Shown here one piece after another: positions 7,143 to 15,416 of a DNA stretch of 32,462 nt. Every line of letters starts with the position of its first letter. The first letter of the stretch is position 1. The stretch spans positions 1 to 32,462 of the forward strand of contig JAGNEJ010000058.1 of NCBI GenBank assembly GCA_018003315.1, written 5' to 3'. This DNA is from Verrucomicrobiales bacterium. Lineage in GTDB: Bacteria; Verrucomicrobiota; Verrucomicrobiia; Verrucomicrobiales; V1-33. Made by a program: the position numbers and the translations under genes. Under the pieces are notes generated by a model, which worked only from the letters and a program-made list of their open reading frames with translations, made no database searches and had not been told where the DNA came from.

Positions 7143-10100
7143 CTAGGGCACCAGATGGGCGCGCAATTTGATGAAGAGGCGGGGAAGGGCGGCTGCAGGG
7201 GCATGCCAGAGGAGGGTGGCGCGTCCGTTGAGGGCGGGGGTGTCACTGGTCAGGGGGACGGGCGTCCATGTGGTGATGTCGGAGCTGGTGACGGCTTCGA
7301 GGATCACGTCTTCGACGCCGGTGTGGCGCTCCGTCGTGATGGCAATGGTGCCGTCGGCATCGGCTGTTGCCATGAAGAACGGAACGCTGTGAGGGTCGGA
7401 GTCGCTGGAGCCGAGTGCGTGCTCGATGAGTGCGGGCCAGCCGTCGCTGTCGGAGTCGGCGCTGCTGTTTCCCGCAAAGGAGATGGCATCGGTGCCGCCG
7501 GGGTTGCCGCCGGAAGCGGTGCTGGCCCGCCAGTTGGCGGCGTCGCCGTGGTTGACGACGGACTGCGGCCGCATGAGCACCAGTGAGCCACCGTCACCGT
7601 CTGCAAGCGGCGTCCACGGTGCGCTGTCGCCGTAGGTGACCGCCGTGATGAGATTGCCGACGAGGTCCACGAGGGTCAGGGTGTCAGCGGAATTTTTGAG
7701 TCCGCCCGCGAAAACGCCTGCGGGGATGACTCCGGAATAGGCGGCGGCAAAAGCGGCGGCATCTTTCACGACCACGGTGCGCTGGCCGGGGGCGAGGGTG
7801 AGATCGGGAAAGGTGAACACGATGCCGCTGGTGAAGGATGCCCCGTTGAGTGAGGCGCTGCTCCCGCCAACATTCATCAGCTCGACAAATTCGGTGAGGT
7901 CATCGGGACCGGGCGGGTTGTAGTTGATCTCAGTGATGAGCACCCGAGGCGGCGGAGGTGCGAAGCCGGCTTCGGCGAGCGGACTCCACTCGCCGCCGTT
8001 GAGCACGCGGGCCTTGATCGTCACCGGTTGCGTCACGGAAAGCGGTGTGCTGTAGATGCTGGCCGCAGCTCCCACGGCACCGCCCACGGCACGGGGGTCC
8101 GTGCCGTCGGTGGTCAGGTAGAGGGTGCCGACGCCGTTGGGATTGGTGAGGGTGACGGTGCCGCCGACCACGACCGTGCCGCCGAAGGGGGCGATGCCCG
8201 GTGCGGCGGTCACCGGCCAGAGGCCCTGCGCACGACACTGATTGAGGAAGGTGGGCGTGCGGCTCAACCAGTTGGTCCAGTGGCCCTCGTAATACCCTGA
8301 GCCGTGAATGGCACTGACGGCATCCTTCACCTGATCGCGCAGGCTGTTCCAGCGGGCCTGGGTGTTGGCGGCAGTCATCACGCCGTTGTTGAAGAAATGC
8401 CGCTGGATGCGGTCCGCAAAAAGCAGCCGCCATTCGGGGCTCTGAATGAACCGCTGGATGCACAACTTTCCCATGAGTGTTTCCGTGGCAGGAGAGGTGT
8501 TGAGCAGGTCGGTGGTGAAGCTGTCGTGGGTATTCGCCTGACCAAACATTCCCAGCGCCCCTTCGGCGTCCCACATGCTGAAGCGCCAGAGTTTGCCCGC
8601 CGCGCGTTCGCGGCAGAAGGCGTAGTTGTTGTGCGGCCAGTCCTGGGTGGCACCCCAGGCATTGGCGATGTAGTAGTCCGCAGCATTCACCGGATCCCAC
8701 AAGGCCGCCCCGGTCTGGTAGTTGGCCAGCACGGAAAAGTCATTGCCGCGGAAAAATGCGCGCATGGTGTTGAAGGCGGTGCTGTCGCCGCTCTCCCATT
8801 CGCCGGTGACGTTTACGTCCCATTCATTCTCCGAATCGTAAAATTCCCGGAAGAAGCTGTCGCGGGGGCGCTCGGTTGGGTTGAAGTAGCCTTTGAGCTT
8901 TCCGTTCAGAAAGACCGTGGCGAAGAATCCGATGGGCGACGGGTGGTTGCCCATGAAACGAAACGTGCGGCGCATCCACTCATCGATGATGAAGGGATTG
9001 TAAGCGTCGTTCTTGCCGGCACGCAGGCGCAAGGTATCCCACTCGTGGACATGGGAACCGGGGATGAAACCGTCGCTGCGCAGGCGATCCATGCCCAACT
9101 CGCCGCGGAAGAAGAGATTCATTTGAGGTTTGGTGAGCCAACTGGCGTTCCAGTCGGCGTTCTCAATGTCTTCCAGGCGGTATTTGGGGCGACTCCACGG
9201 GCTACCGGCGAAACGCACGCCCAACTCCGTGCGCAACTGCACGGAATTGTCAGTGCGCACCATTTCCAGCACGGCGGGGCGCTCCACCGTGCGGCCGCTT
9301 TGCAGACAGAAGTTGTAGTCGGTGGTGGTATTTGTCGGCACCCAGTCATTGCCGGGCCATGATCCGCCGACGGTGGAGAAAATGCCGTTGGGCTTGTAAA
9401 ACGTGCGCTCATTTTGACCTGTCAGGAAAATGGCGGGCAGGCTGCGCACGCCAGCGCTGAAGTTGAGCGCATAGTTTCGCGTGAGGATGGCGGATGGCAG
9501 CATCCCTGGGGCGAACGTGCGGGCACGCAGCGTGCTGCCGGATGCCTGGGTGAAAACGAAACTGGTGCCATCCGGGGGCGAGAGCAGGCTGCCGGGAATG
9601 ACAGTGATGGAAGGATAGCCAGGACCAGTCCAGCCCACGGCCAGATTGTCCCCGCCGGAGCCTTCGGCCTGGCGCGCCTCGATGTAATAGCGCTGTCCGG
9701 CCACCAGATTCTGCGGCGCGCTGCGCTGGCTGGGGAACTTGGTCCACTCCCGCGGGGCGGCCCAGTTTCCCTGGATGTAGGCGATGCGCACGCGGCTGGC
9801 CACCTGGTCGTTAGGGCTGAGCCAGAGTTCGCCACCGTCGTCAGTGGCGAGATAGAACGTGTAGTCCCCGCTCTGCGTCACCTGGACATGGCCGCTCACC
9901 CGCTGGCCGTACCAGTCGGCCACATGCGATGGGGATTCGAAGGTGGCAAGCCCGCCGACGCCCGACGGCGCGGTGCCCACCGGCAGGCTGGCCGGTGGAA
10001 CGAAGGTATTCGCCGGGCTGTTCCACACCTCGCGGAGAATCCAGCCCGCACCGGGTCCGTTGCTCAAGGGCGGCGGTTGCGCTGCCACCGGGCCGGTGTA

Positions 10101-12008
10101 GAGCGGGCTGGATGGCGTCGGCTCCGAACCGTCCAGCGTGTAGCGAATCTGCGCACCCGGCGCGGCCGCGCCCAGCGTCACCAGCACCGGGCTGTCATAG
10201 AAGCCAGTTTCCTTGTCCGCAGCAGGCTGGTCCGCCTTGGCGGAGAAAACGCTTCCACTATTTGCCGCACCGGGCGTGGCGGTGTCAAAATACCGCCACT
10301 GGCCGCTGGTGCCGTCGAGTCCCCAGGTATGGTGGAAATTCTGCTCGGGCACCTGCGTCGCTTCATGCACCAGCAAGCCGCTCGCATCGCGCAAGCGCAC
10401 CGATTCGCCCTCATCTTTCAGATCGAAATTGGTGTGCAGCAATCCCGATGCGGGCTTCCGGTCGCGTCCGCTGCAGGCCACCACCAGATAGCCATCCGCG
10501 GGGATCACCGCGCCTGCTGGAAACGTCCATTTCGCAGGCGCATTGTTGTCATCCGTCAGCGCCCAGCCGCCGATGTTTACCGGCGCGGAGGTGGTGTTCC
10601 TGAGTTCGATCCAGTCGAAAAACTGGGGCCCCTGGAGGATGCCCGGCGGGGGCATGACGGCAAATTCCGCCGTGGGTATGAAGTAGCGCCAGAGCGAGTT
10701 CTTGGTTGCAAAAGTCAGCGGTTGGGAGCCGGAAGCGGAGAACTGCACGTCGAGCATGAGATCGCTGCTGCCGGTGCCGGCATTGTGCAGTTGCGCGGCG
10801 ATCACGTTGGCACCCACACGCAGATGATTTTTCACCAGCGGAATGGCCGCCGCCACTCCGGGCAGAGGATTGCCGAAACGCCCGTTGTCGGTGCTGGCAT
10901 TGTGGACAGTGGCGGCAGTGTTGAACGCCACCAGGGTGCCGGGAGCGCCGGGGAGATTGGCGCGGGAGATTTCATGGCCGTTGAGAAAGAGCACGTAGCC
11001 GTCATCCCAATCCACCGTGAGATTTAGTGCGGAAATGCCGTCGATCTGGGCCTGGGTCAGGTCGAACGTGCGGCGCATGTACACCGACATGCGGGAGTTG
11101 TACATGGAACCCAGGTTGGTGCTGCACTGGCTGCCTGCCACATTGGAAGCGCGGTAGAAATCGCCGGTGGTGGTATTGGAATCATAGCCCAGAGCCCCAG
11201 GCGCCTCCGTCCACGCGGAGGCGGGGGCGTAGTCCACCTGTGTCCAGTCCGGACCGGGGATTTGCGGACCGATGATGTCTGCTGCATCCAGCAACCCGCC
11301 GCTGGGCTCGTGCACCCCCACCATGTAATGCCACACGGCGTTCGGAGCGATCAATGCCTGCGGCGCGGCGCCGCCAATACGCAGCGTCGTGTCGCACCGG
11401 AAGCGTCCGCCGCCCTGCGCCGTCTGGGGTGGATCATTCGCCCCCTCGGCCAGCGCGTTGTTCTGGCATTGCAGGGCGATCGTGTTCACGCCCTCATGCA
11501 GCAGGGCGTTCACTGCACCGAGGATGATCGTTTCCGCCGCACCGGCATCATGCAGATTGAAGGCTGGCTGGTCGTGAAAGACGAAACTGCCCACCGGACC
11601 CAGGTTGCGCCGCGCCACCTCGACGCCGTTGATGTAAACCAGGAGCCCATCCGCATAGCTGGCCACCAGTTCCAGCGGATCGGTCAGTGCCGCCTGGGCC
11701 GCCGTGAGCGTGATTTCGGTGCGCAAATACAATCCTGGCGTGATTCCTAACATTCGGGTGGAGAGATTGGTCCACTCGCCGCCAACCCCGAATCCAAACG
11801 GTCCCGGCCCCATCGACACAAAGCACGCAGGCAGCGGCCCCGGATCGCACCAGCGTTGGCCCAGCGGCCCCAGACGCGGCGGGGATCCGGCTGGAAACTG
11901 CAGAACGCGGTCCGAATGGGCGGCTGAAAATTCGTTGATGACGACGGACTGAGCCGCAGCGGCTGCCGCTGTTAGGCTCAGCGCGAAGAGGAAGCGTAGG
12001 GGTTTCAT
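7143..12008 (-). CDS. Secreted lamin-tail / PA14 / CotH multidomain protein
   Basis: This 1621-residue protein starts at MKPLRFLFALSLTAAAAAAQ, a clear signal peptide; the frame stays open upstream to 12548 but only through the intergenic repeat. Order of parts: INEF lamin-tail start (about 22); two related beta-sandwich modules (about 90-176 with DGLLVYINGVEVARRNL and about 305-423 with DGYVLFLNGHEISRANL); a lamin-tail domain (about 456-530); a chitobiase-type C-terminal module (614-645, RYTLDGSEPTPSSPLYTG); PA14 (653-800); a CotH-kinase-like domain (about 863-1200, with NPTERPRDSFF and WDAEGALG, D1147/E1149 as likely metal ligands); a second chitobiase-type module (about 1290-1340); a second lamin-tail domain (1356-1456); and a tail with DSDSDGWPALIEHALGSSDSDP. 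PA14 and lamin-tail domains bind carbohydrate or surfaces in other proteins; CotH proteins phosphorylate protein substrates. The combination suggests a surface or matrix protein. It is probably the last gene of the left-running unit. Confidence 0.88.
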   Translation of the reverse strand: MKPLRFLFALSLTAAAAAAQSVVINEFSAAHSDRVLQFPAGSPPRLGPLGQRWCDPGPLPACFVSMGPGPFGFGVGGEWTNLSTRMLGITPGLYLRTEITLTAAQAALTDPLELVASYADGLLVYINGVEVARRNLGPVGSFVFHDQPAFNLHDAGAAETIILGAVNALLHEGVNTIALQCQNNALAEGANDPPQTAQGGGRFRCDTTLRIGGAAPQALIAPNAVWHYMVGVHEPSGGLLDAADIIGPQIPGPDWTQVDYAPASAWTEAPGALGYDSNTTTGDFYRASNVAGSQCSTNLGSMYNSRMSVYMRRTFDLTQAQIDGISALNLTVDWDDGYVLFLNGHEISRANLPGAPGTLVAFNTAATVHNASTDNGRFGNPLPGVAAAIPLVKNHLRVGANVIAAQLHNAGTGSSDLMLDVQFSASGSQPLTFATKNSLWRYFIPTAEFAVMPPPGILQGPQFFDWIELRNTTSAPVNIGGWALTDDNNAPAKWTFPAGAVIPADGYLVVACSGRDRKPASGLLHTNFDLKDEGESVRLRDASGLLVHEATQVPEQNFHHTWGLDGTSGQWRYFDTATPGAANSGSVFSAKADQPAADKETGFYDSPVLVTLGAAAPGAQIRYTLDGSEPTPSSPLYTGPVAAQPPPLSNGPGAGWILREVWNSPANTFVPPASLPVGTAPSGVGGLATFESPSHVADWYGQRVSGHVQVTQSGDYTFYLATDDGGELWLSPNDQVASRVRIAYIQGNWAAPREWTKFPSQRSAPQNLVAGQRYYIEARQAEGSGGDNLAVGWTGPGYPSITVIPGSLLSPPDGTSFVFTQASGSTLRARTFAPGMLPSAILTRNYALNFSAGVRSLPAIFLTGQNERTFYKPNGIFSTVGGSWPGNDWVPTNTTTDYNFCLQSGRTVERPAVLEMVRTDNSVQLRTELGVRFAGSPWSRPKYRLEDIENADWNASWLTKPQMNLFFRGELGMDRLRSDGFIPGSHVHEWDTLRLRAGKNDAYNPFIIDEWMRRTFRFMGNHPSPIGFFATVFLNGKLKGYFNPTERPRDSFFREFYDSENEWDVNVTGEWESGDSTAFNTMRAFFRGNDFSVLANYQTGAALWDPVNAADYYIANAWGATQDWPHNNYAFCRERAAGKLWRFSMWDAEGALGMFGQANTHDSFTTDLLNTSPATETLMGKLCIQRFIQSPEWRLLFADRIQRHFFNNGVMTAANTQARWNSLRDQVKDAVSAIHGSGYYEGHWTNWLSRTPTFLNQCRAQGLWPVTAAPGIAPFGGTVVVGGTVTLTNPNGVGTLYLTTDGTDPRAVGGAVGAAASIYSTPLSVTQPVTIKARVLNGGEWSPLAEAGFAPPPPRVLITEINYNPPGPDDLTEFVELMNVGGSSASLNGASFTSGIVFTFPDLTLAPGQRTVVVKDAAAFAAAYSGVIPAGVFAGGLKNSADTLTLVDLVGNLITAVTYGDSAPWTPLADGDGGSLVLMRPQSVVNHGDAANWRASTASGGNPGGTDAISFAGNSSADSDSDGWPALIEHALGSSDSDPHSVPFFMATADADGTIAITTERHTGVEDVILEAVTSSDITTWTPVPLTSDTPALNGRATLLWHAPAAALPRLFIKLRAHLVP

Positions 12009-12096
12009 CCGGGGAGAATCGGGAAACTTTACCTGCCCGCGCCGTGAGGCGTCGAGGGATTTTTTCCCCGGCGAGGATCTCGCGCGTCCCTCGCTG

Positions 12097-12164
12097 AACC
12101 ACCGGTTGCCGGTCGGCAAGCCTCCCGCTTGATCATGCCGCTCATTTTGACCGCGCACTGGAAT
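12097..12164. repeat. Dispersed hairpin repeat, copy A
   Basis: These 68 bases match 26948-27015 at 57 of 68 positions without a gap. Identical blocks include AACCACCGG, GGCAAGCCTCC and TGCCGCTCATTTTGA. A hairpin TTGCC/GGCAA with a 4-base loop sits at 12106-12119. It occupies most of the 166-bp gap between the glycosidase and the lamin-tail/CotH gene. Similarity fades upstream toward about 12070. Confidence 0.8.
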
Positions 12165-12174
12165 AAACGGCAGG

Positions 12175-14793
12175 CTAGTTTTCTTCGACCTCATACCACA
12201 GCGTACGCCAGCGTGGACCGATTTCGAAGGCAGCACCGGAATCGGCAGCCACGATCGGCACCGGCTCGCGGCGCTGGCCGCGCTCGTCGAGCGCCCACAC
12301 GGCGACGCCGGCAGTGCGCGGGAAGACGATGCGCGCAGGAACGCCTTCCACGAGTGACGGCGCACCGCCCCAGTCACGGCCGACGGTCGAATGCTCCGCG
12401 TTTTTCCACTGCATGCCGGTGTTTGCAGCAGAGCCTGCGGCGGTGAGCAGCCAGCTGCGCGGCGCACCATCCCGCGCCGTGAGGGTGATTGCCGACCATC
12501 CGTTCTGCGCGCCTGCGCCGGGTTCGATCGAAATCTCGCCGAGCGCAAACCGCTTCCCGCCGCCGAAGCCGATCACGCCTTTGCTCCGGGGAGTGTCGAT
12601 CGTCACGACGCCGCGCTTCGCGTTGCTAACATCCCACACGAGTTCGCCCGTGTCGGAGACGAAACGGTCGGTCGCGAGCCGCAGGTCAACCGGGCGCAGC
12701 GCCTCAGCCGGGGCGTTGCGCCCTTCAGTGGCCAGCGCGATGCGATGCACGAGCGCCGCAGTCTCCGGCACGCCTGCATGGGTGGCATCCACGAGCTTCC
12801 ATGCGCTGGCCCGGCGCAGAATGTCGATTTCCTGCTCCCGCCCGAGCGGCGCGACCACGAGCCTCACCGCTGCGTGCACATCGCCACGCAGGAATATCGC
12901 GGCGGCGGCGGGGAAAGTCACCATTTTCACCGGGTGCTGATCCACATCGAAAAAGCCGCAGATTTGCCGTGCGTCCCAACCCTGCTGCGGACGGCCATGC
13001 GCGTAGGTGTAGGCGTAGATGGCATCCCAATCCTGCAGCGCGCCGTAGGCCGCGAGCAGCAGGAAGCCCTCGCCCGAATAGGTGTTCGGCGCGGGATGAT
13101 TGTATTCGGTGACCGCGTGCGGACGGCCGAGCACGCGGCGTGCGGCCAGGCCGGGCAGCGTGCCTCCGCGTTCATTGACCATCGTGCGGTTGTCCACAAA
13201 CCAGTTGCCCAGGTCCCATGAGCGGCCCGGAAAACGCGGATGCTGCCAGTAGGCGTGCGTGTCCGCCCATTCCATTTTCGCCATCATGTTAGGCGGCGCA
13301 CAGCCGATGATCGTCCCGGTGACGAGTCCTTTCACCGCGAGATCGACTTTCAAGAAACCGCGCATTGCCTGCCAGTAGGCGTCCTCGGTTTCCCACAGAA
13401 ACTGCATCCAGTCGCGCTGCGCGGTGGGCGTGCGTTCGCCAATGCGGTTGTGGGCAAAGACCGGAACCGCACCATTCTCAGTCTGTTCCTGCGCTGCGAG
13501 TCCGAAGACGCCGCCAGGCCGCAGCGTGATGGCCGTCAGTTCGACAACCGCGCCTGTGTTGCCGAGTGATGAGAAGCAGAGGCGCGCATTTTCGTCGCTC
13601 GCGGGTGCGTTGAAGACAAAGCTCTGTTCGCGCCAGGCCGGCGTCACCTCGGCGGCGGTGGCCAGGCCGAGATTGCTCCACGGCTCATGCGCCTGCTCGA
13701 CGCTCACGCGCACCGTCTGCGCCCGGTTTGCTCTCGCGCGAAAACGCAGCGTGCACGGCTGCCCCGCCGCCAGGCGCAATGCGCGTTGATTGAACTGCAC
13801 ATGCCAGGATTCTGCGCCGGCCTTGTCCACAGAAATGCGGACGCCGTTTCCGCTGCCGCTCACGTTGAAGGTCTCCGCCCGCGCGGCAGCGCCGCCGTGC
13901 TGTTCGAGCGTCCAGCCGTCGAGCCGAGCGGCGAAATCCGCATTGCGCAGCATCTCCGCGCCGAGCGGTTCCTCCTTCACACCCCACGCCGTCTTGAGCT
14001 TGGCCGTCGAGCCGTGCCGCACGAGCAGCCACGCGTTCCACTGCGCGCGCAGCTCGGTGCGGAAAATCTCCGGAAGCTTGTCCACGTCGCCACCGAGCCA
14101 CGAGTGGATGAGGCCGTTCTCGTTGTTGATCTCGACGAAGGCGACCGCGGGTTCTTCGGCAAAGGTGAGTCCCGTGTGCGGATTGCGGTGCGTGAGCAGT
14201 CGGCGCGCGTAATCCTTCTGCAGCGCGAGGTGTTTCGCATCGAAGAATCCGGGGATGTGGCTCTCTTTCCAGTCCAGTTTGTCGATCTCCGCCGGCAGTC
14301 CCTCGGCGCTTTTGAAATGGCGTCCGACCAGCAGATTGATGTTCGAGTAAATGCCATGCGCCTTGAGTTGCGCGATGAAATAGCCGAGCCGGTCTAGCGC
14401 GCCAGGGTCGAGTTCACCTGGTGCGCCCTTGCGCCAGATGGTGTCGCCCCACGTCGCATCCATGAAATGGAACCGCACCACGTTGATGCCGAACTTCGCC
14501 ATGCGCCCGGCGATTTTTTCCGCAGCTTCGTGTGACGGCAGCCCGGCGGAATTGGTGACATTCACTCCGAAAAAGCGAATGCGCCGCGGACCGGCGTAAA
14601 AATGCCCGTCGTCGCCGAGGCGGATGTGACCGTGCTTGCCCGCAGGCGCATCGAGCAGGTGCGCGCAGTCGGTGACGCCCGGCGAAGCATCGTCCCACGG
14701 CAGGACAAAGGGGAACAGAGCGCCAGGGGATTGGGCGGGAGCCGAAGCGGCTGCTAACGTCGCAGCAACGGCGAGGACAGGGGCAAGGTTCAT
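12175..14793 (-). CDS. Secreted clan GH-A-like glycoside hydrolase with inserted carbohydrate-binding module
   Basis: The protein has 872 residues with a signal peptide (MNLAPVLAVAATLAAASAPAQ). A TIM-barrel start is visible at about 50-240: RIRFFGVNVTNSAGLP, NVVRFHFMDATWG, then VEINNENG. E225 in the NEN motif fits the acid/base after strand 4. The second half holds WADTHAYW and AVTEYNHP, where E563 fits the strand-7 nucleophile. Between them, residues about 285-430 (MLRNADFAARLDGW ... AITLRPGG) look like a jelly-roll carbohydrate-binding module of the CBM4/9 type. The C-terminal 250 residues are beta-rich accessory domains. GH-A enzymes are retaining beta-glycosidases; the substrate is not evident. 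The ATG overlaps the DUF488 stop (ATGA, 14790-14793), so translation is probably coupled. Relatives in GH5, GH42 and GH35 share parts of the pattern. Confidence 0.8.
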   Translation of the reverse strand: MNLAPVLAVAATLAAASAPAQSPGALFPFVLPWDDASPGVTDCAHLLDAPAGKHGHIRLGDDGHFYAGPRRIRFFGVNVTNSAGLPSHEAAEKIAGRMAKFGINVVRFHFMDATWGDTIWRKGAPGELDPGALDRLGYFIAQLKAHGIYSNINLLVGRHFKSAEGLPAEIDKLDWKESHIPGFFDAKHLALQKDYARRLLTHRNPHTGLTFAEEPAVAFVEINNENGLIHSWLGGDVDKLPEIFRTELRAQWNAWLLVRHGSTAKLKTAWGVKEEPLGAEMLRNADFAARLDGWTLEQHGGAAARAETFNVSGSGNGVRISVDKAGAESWHVQFNQRALRLAAGQPCTLRFRARANRAQTVRVSVEQAHEPWSNLGLATAAEVTPAWREQSFVFNAPASDENARLCFSSLGNTGAVVELTAITLRPGGVFGLAAQEQTENGAVPVFAHNRIGERTPTAQRDWMQFLWETEDAYWQAMRGFLKVDLAVKGLVTGTIIGCAPPNMMAKMEWADTHAYWQHPRFPGRSWDLGNWFVDNRTMVNERGGTLPGLAARRVLGRPHAVTEYNHPAPNTYSGEGFLLLAAYGALQDWDAIYAYTYAHGRPQQGWDARQICGFFDVDQHPVKMVTFPAAAAIFLRGDVHAAVRLVVAPLGREQEIDILRRASAWKLVDATHAGVPETAALVHRIALATEGRNAPAEALRPVDLRLATDRFVSDTGELVWDVSNAKRGVVTIDTPRSKGVIGFGGGKRFALGEISIEPGAGAQNGWSAITLTARDGAPRSWLLTAAGSAANTGMQWKNAEHSTVGRDWGGAPSLVEGVPARIVFPRTAGVAVWALDERGQRREPVPIVAADSGAAFEIGPRWRTLWYEVEEN

Positions 14794-15236
14794 CGGCCGA
14801 TTGCTTTGGACGGTTTCACTCCGGCGCGGGGTGGAGTGGCTTGTTTGGCTGCGGTCTTGCGGGTTTTCCGCACCGCAGGCGATGGCTTCCGGAGAAAATC
14901 ACGCAGCACCACCGCCTGGTTGTGCGCTTCGTCGTGCGCGGAATAGACCAGCGTCACCGGTCCGCGCTCCAGCGCGTCGCGCAACGGCTGTAATGCGGCC
15001 TGCTGCGATTTCAGCTCATCCAGATAGCGGCGGCGGAACTCCTCCCAGCGCTCGGTCTCGTGTCCGAACCAGCGCCGCAGCGCATCGCTCGGCGCGATCT
15101 CCTTGAGCCATGCGCTCAGGTGCAACGCCTCTTTTTTCACCCCGCGCGGCCAGAGGCGGTCCACCAGGAAGCGTTCGCCGTCCTCCGGCGCGGCAGGTGT
15201 GTAGGCGCGTTTGATTTGCAGTGGATGGGATGACAT
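14790..15236 (-). CDS. DUF488 (YeaO-like) protein
   Basis: This 148-residue cytoplasmic protein carries the family hallmarks: IKRAYTPAAPEDGERFLVDRLWPRGVKKE (residues 8-36), a WLKEIAPSDALRRWFGHETERWEEFRRRY block (43-71), and VTLVYSAHDEAHNQAVVL near 92-110. The family, represented by YeaO of E. coli, is conserved but has no firmly known reaction. The last 33 residues are an added Lys/Arg/Pro/Ala-rich tail (about KPSPAVRKTRKTAAKQATPP), beyond the usual length of about 115-120, which may bind nucleic acid or acidic partners. Its stop overlaps the glycosidase start by four bases, an odd pairing of a cytosolic protein with an exported enzyme. Confidence 0.9.
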   Translation of the reverse strand: MSSHPLQIKRAYTPAAPEDGERFLVDRLWPRGVKKEALHLSAWLKEIAPSDALRRWFGHETERWEEFRRRYLDELKSQQAALQPLRDALERGPVTLVYSAHDEAHNQAVVLRDFLRKPSPAVRKTRKTAAKQATPPRAGVKPSKAIGR

Positions 15237-15416
15237 GGCGGGCAGGATCAGGTTGAAGTTGGCTGCCGCTGAATGCTGGCGCAGTCACGGCGGGCTGATG
15301 ATCGCATGTTGCGCGATGGTGCGCGTTTCATTTTCCGCTGCGCATCTGCGGTCCCGAAAGGCGCACTATTCTCAAACTAGCATTTGCTGGACAACTAGAG
15401 ACCGGCTCTTTACCAC
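15237..15416. promoter_or_regulatory. Divergent promoter region of the secreted-protein locus
   Basis: These 180 bases separate the left-running DUF488-glycosidase unit from the right-running BNR-LamG unit, so both promoters should lie here. The part near the BNR start (about 15355-15410) is less GC-rich than the rest. No sigma-factor box or operator palindrome was clear enough to claim. Confidence 0.4.

Noticed and set aside
9414-11027. 537-codon open frame on the plus strand
   Set aside because: Antisense to the lamin-tail/PA14/CotH gene; no domain, shadow composition.
12009-12548. Longer N-terminus for the lamin-tail/CotH protein
   Set aside because: The frame is open, but it would place the signal peptide internally and translate the intergenic repeat and the 3' end of the glycosidase.
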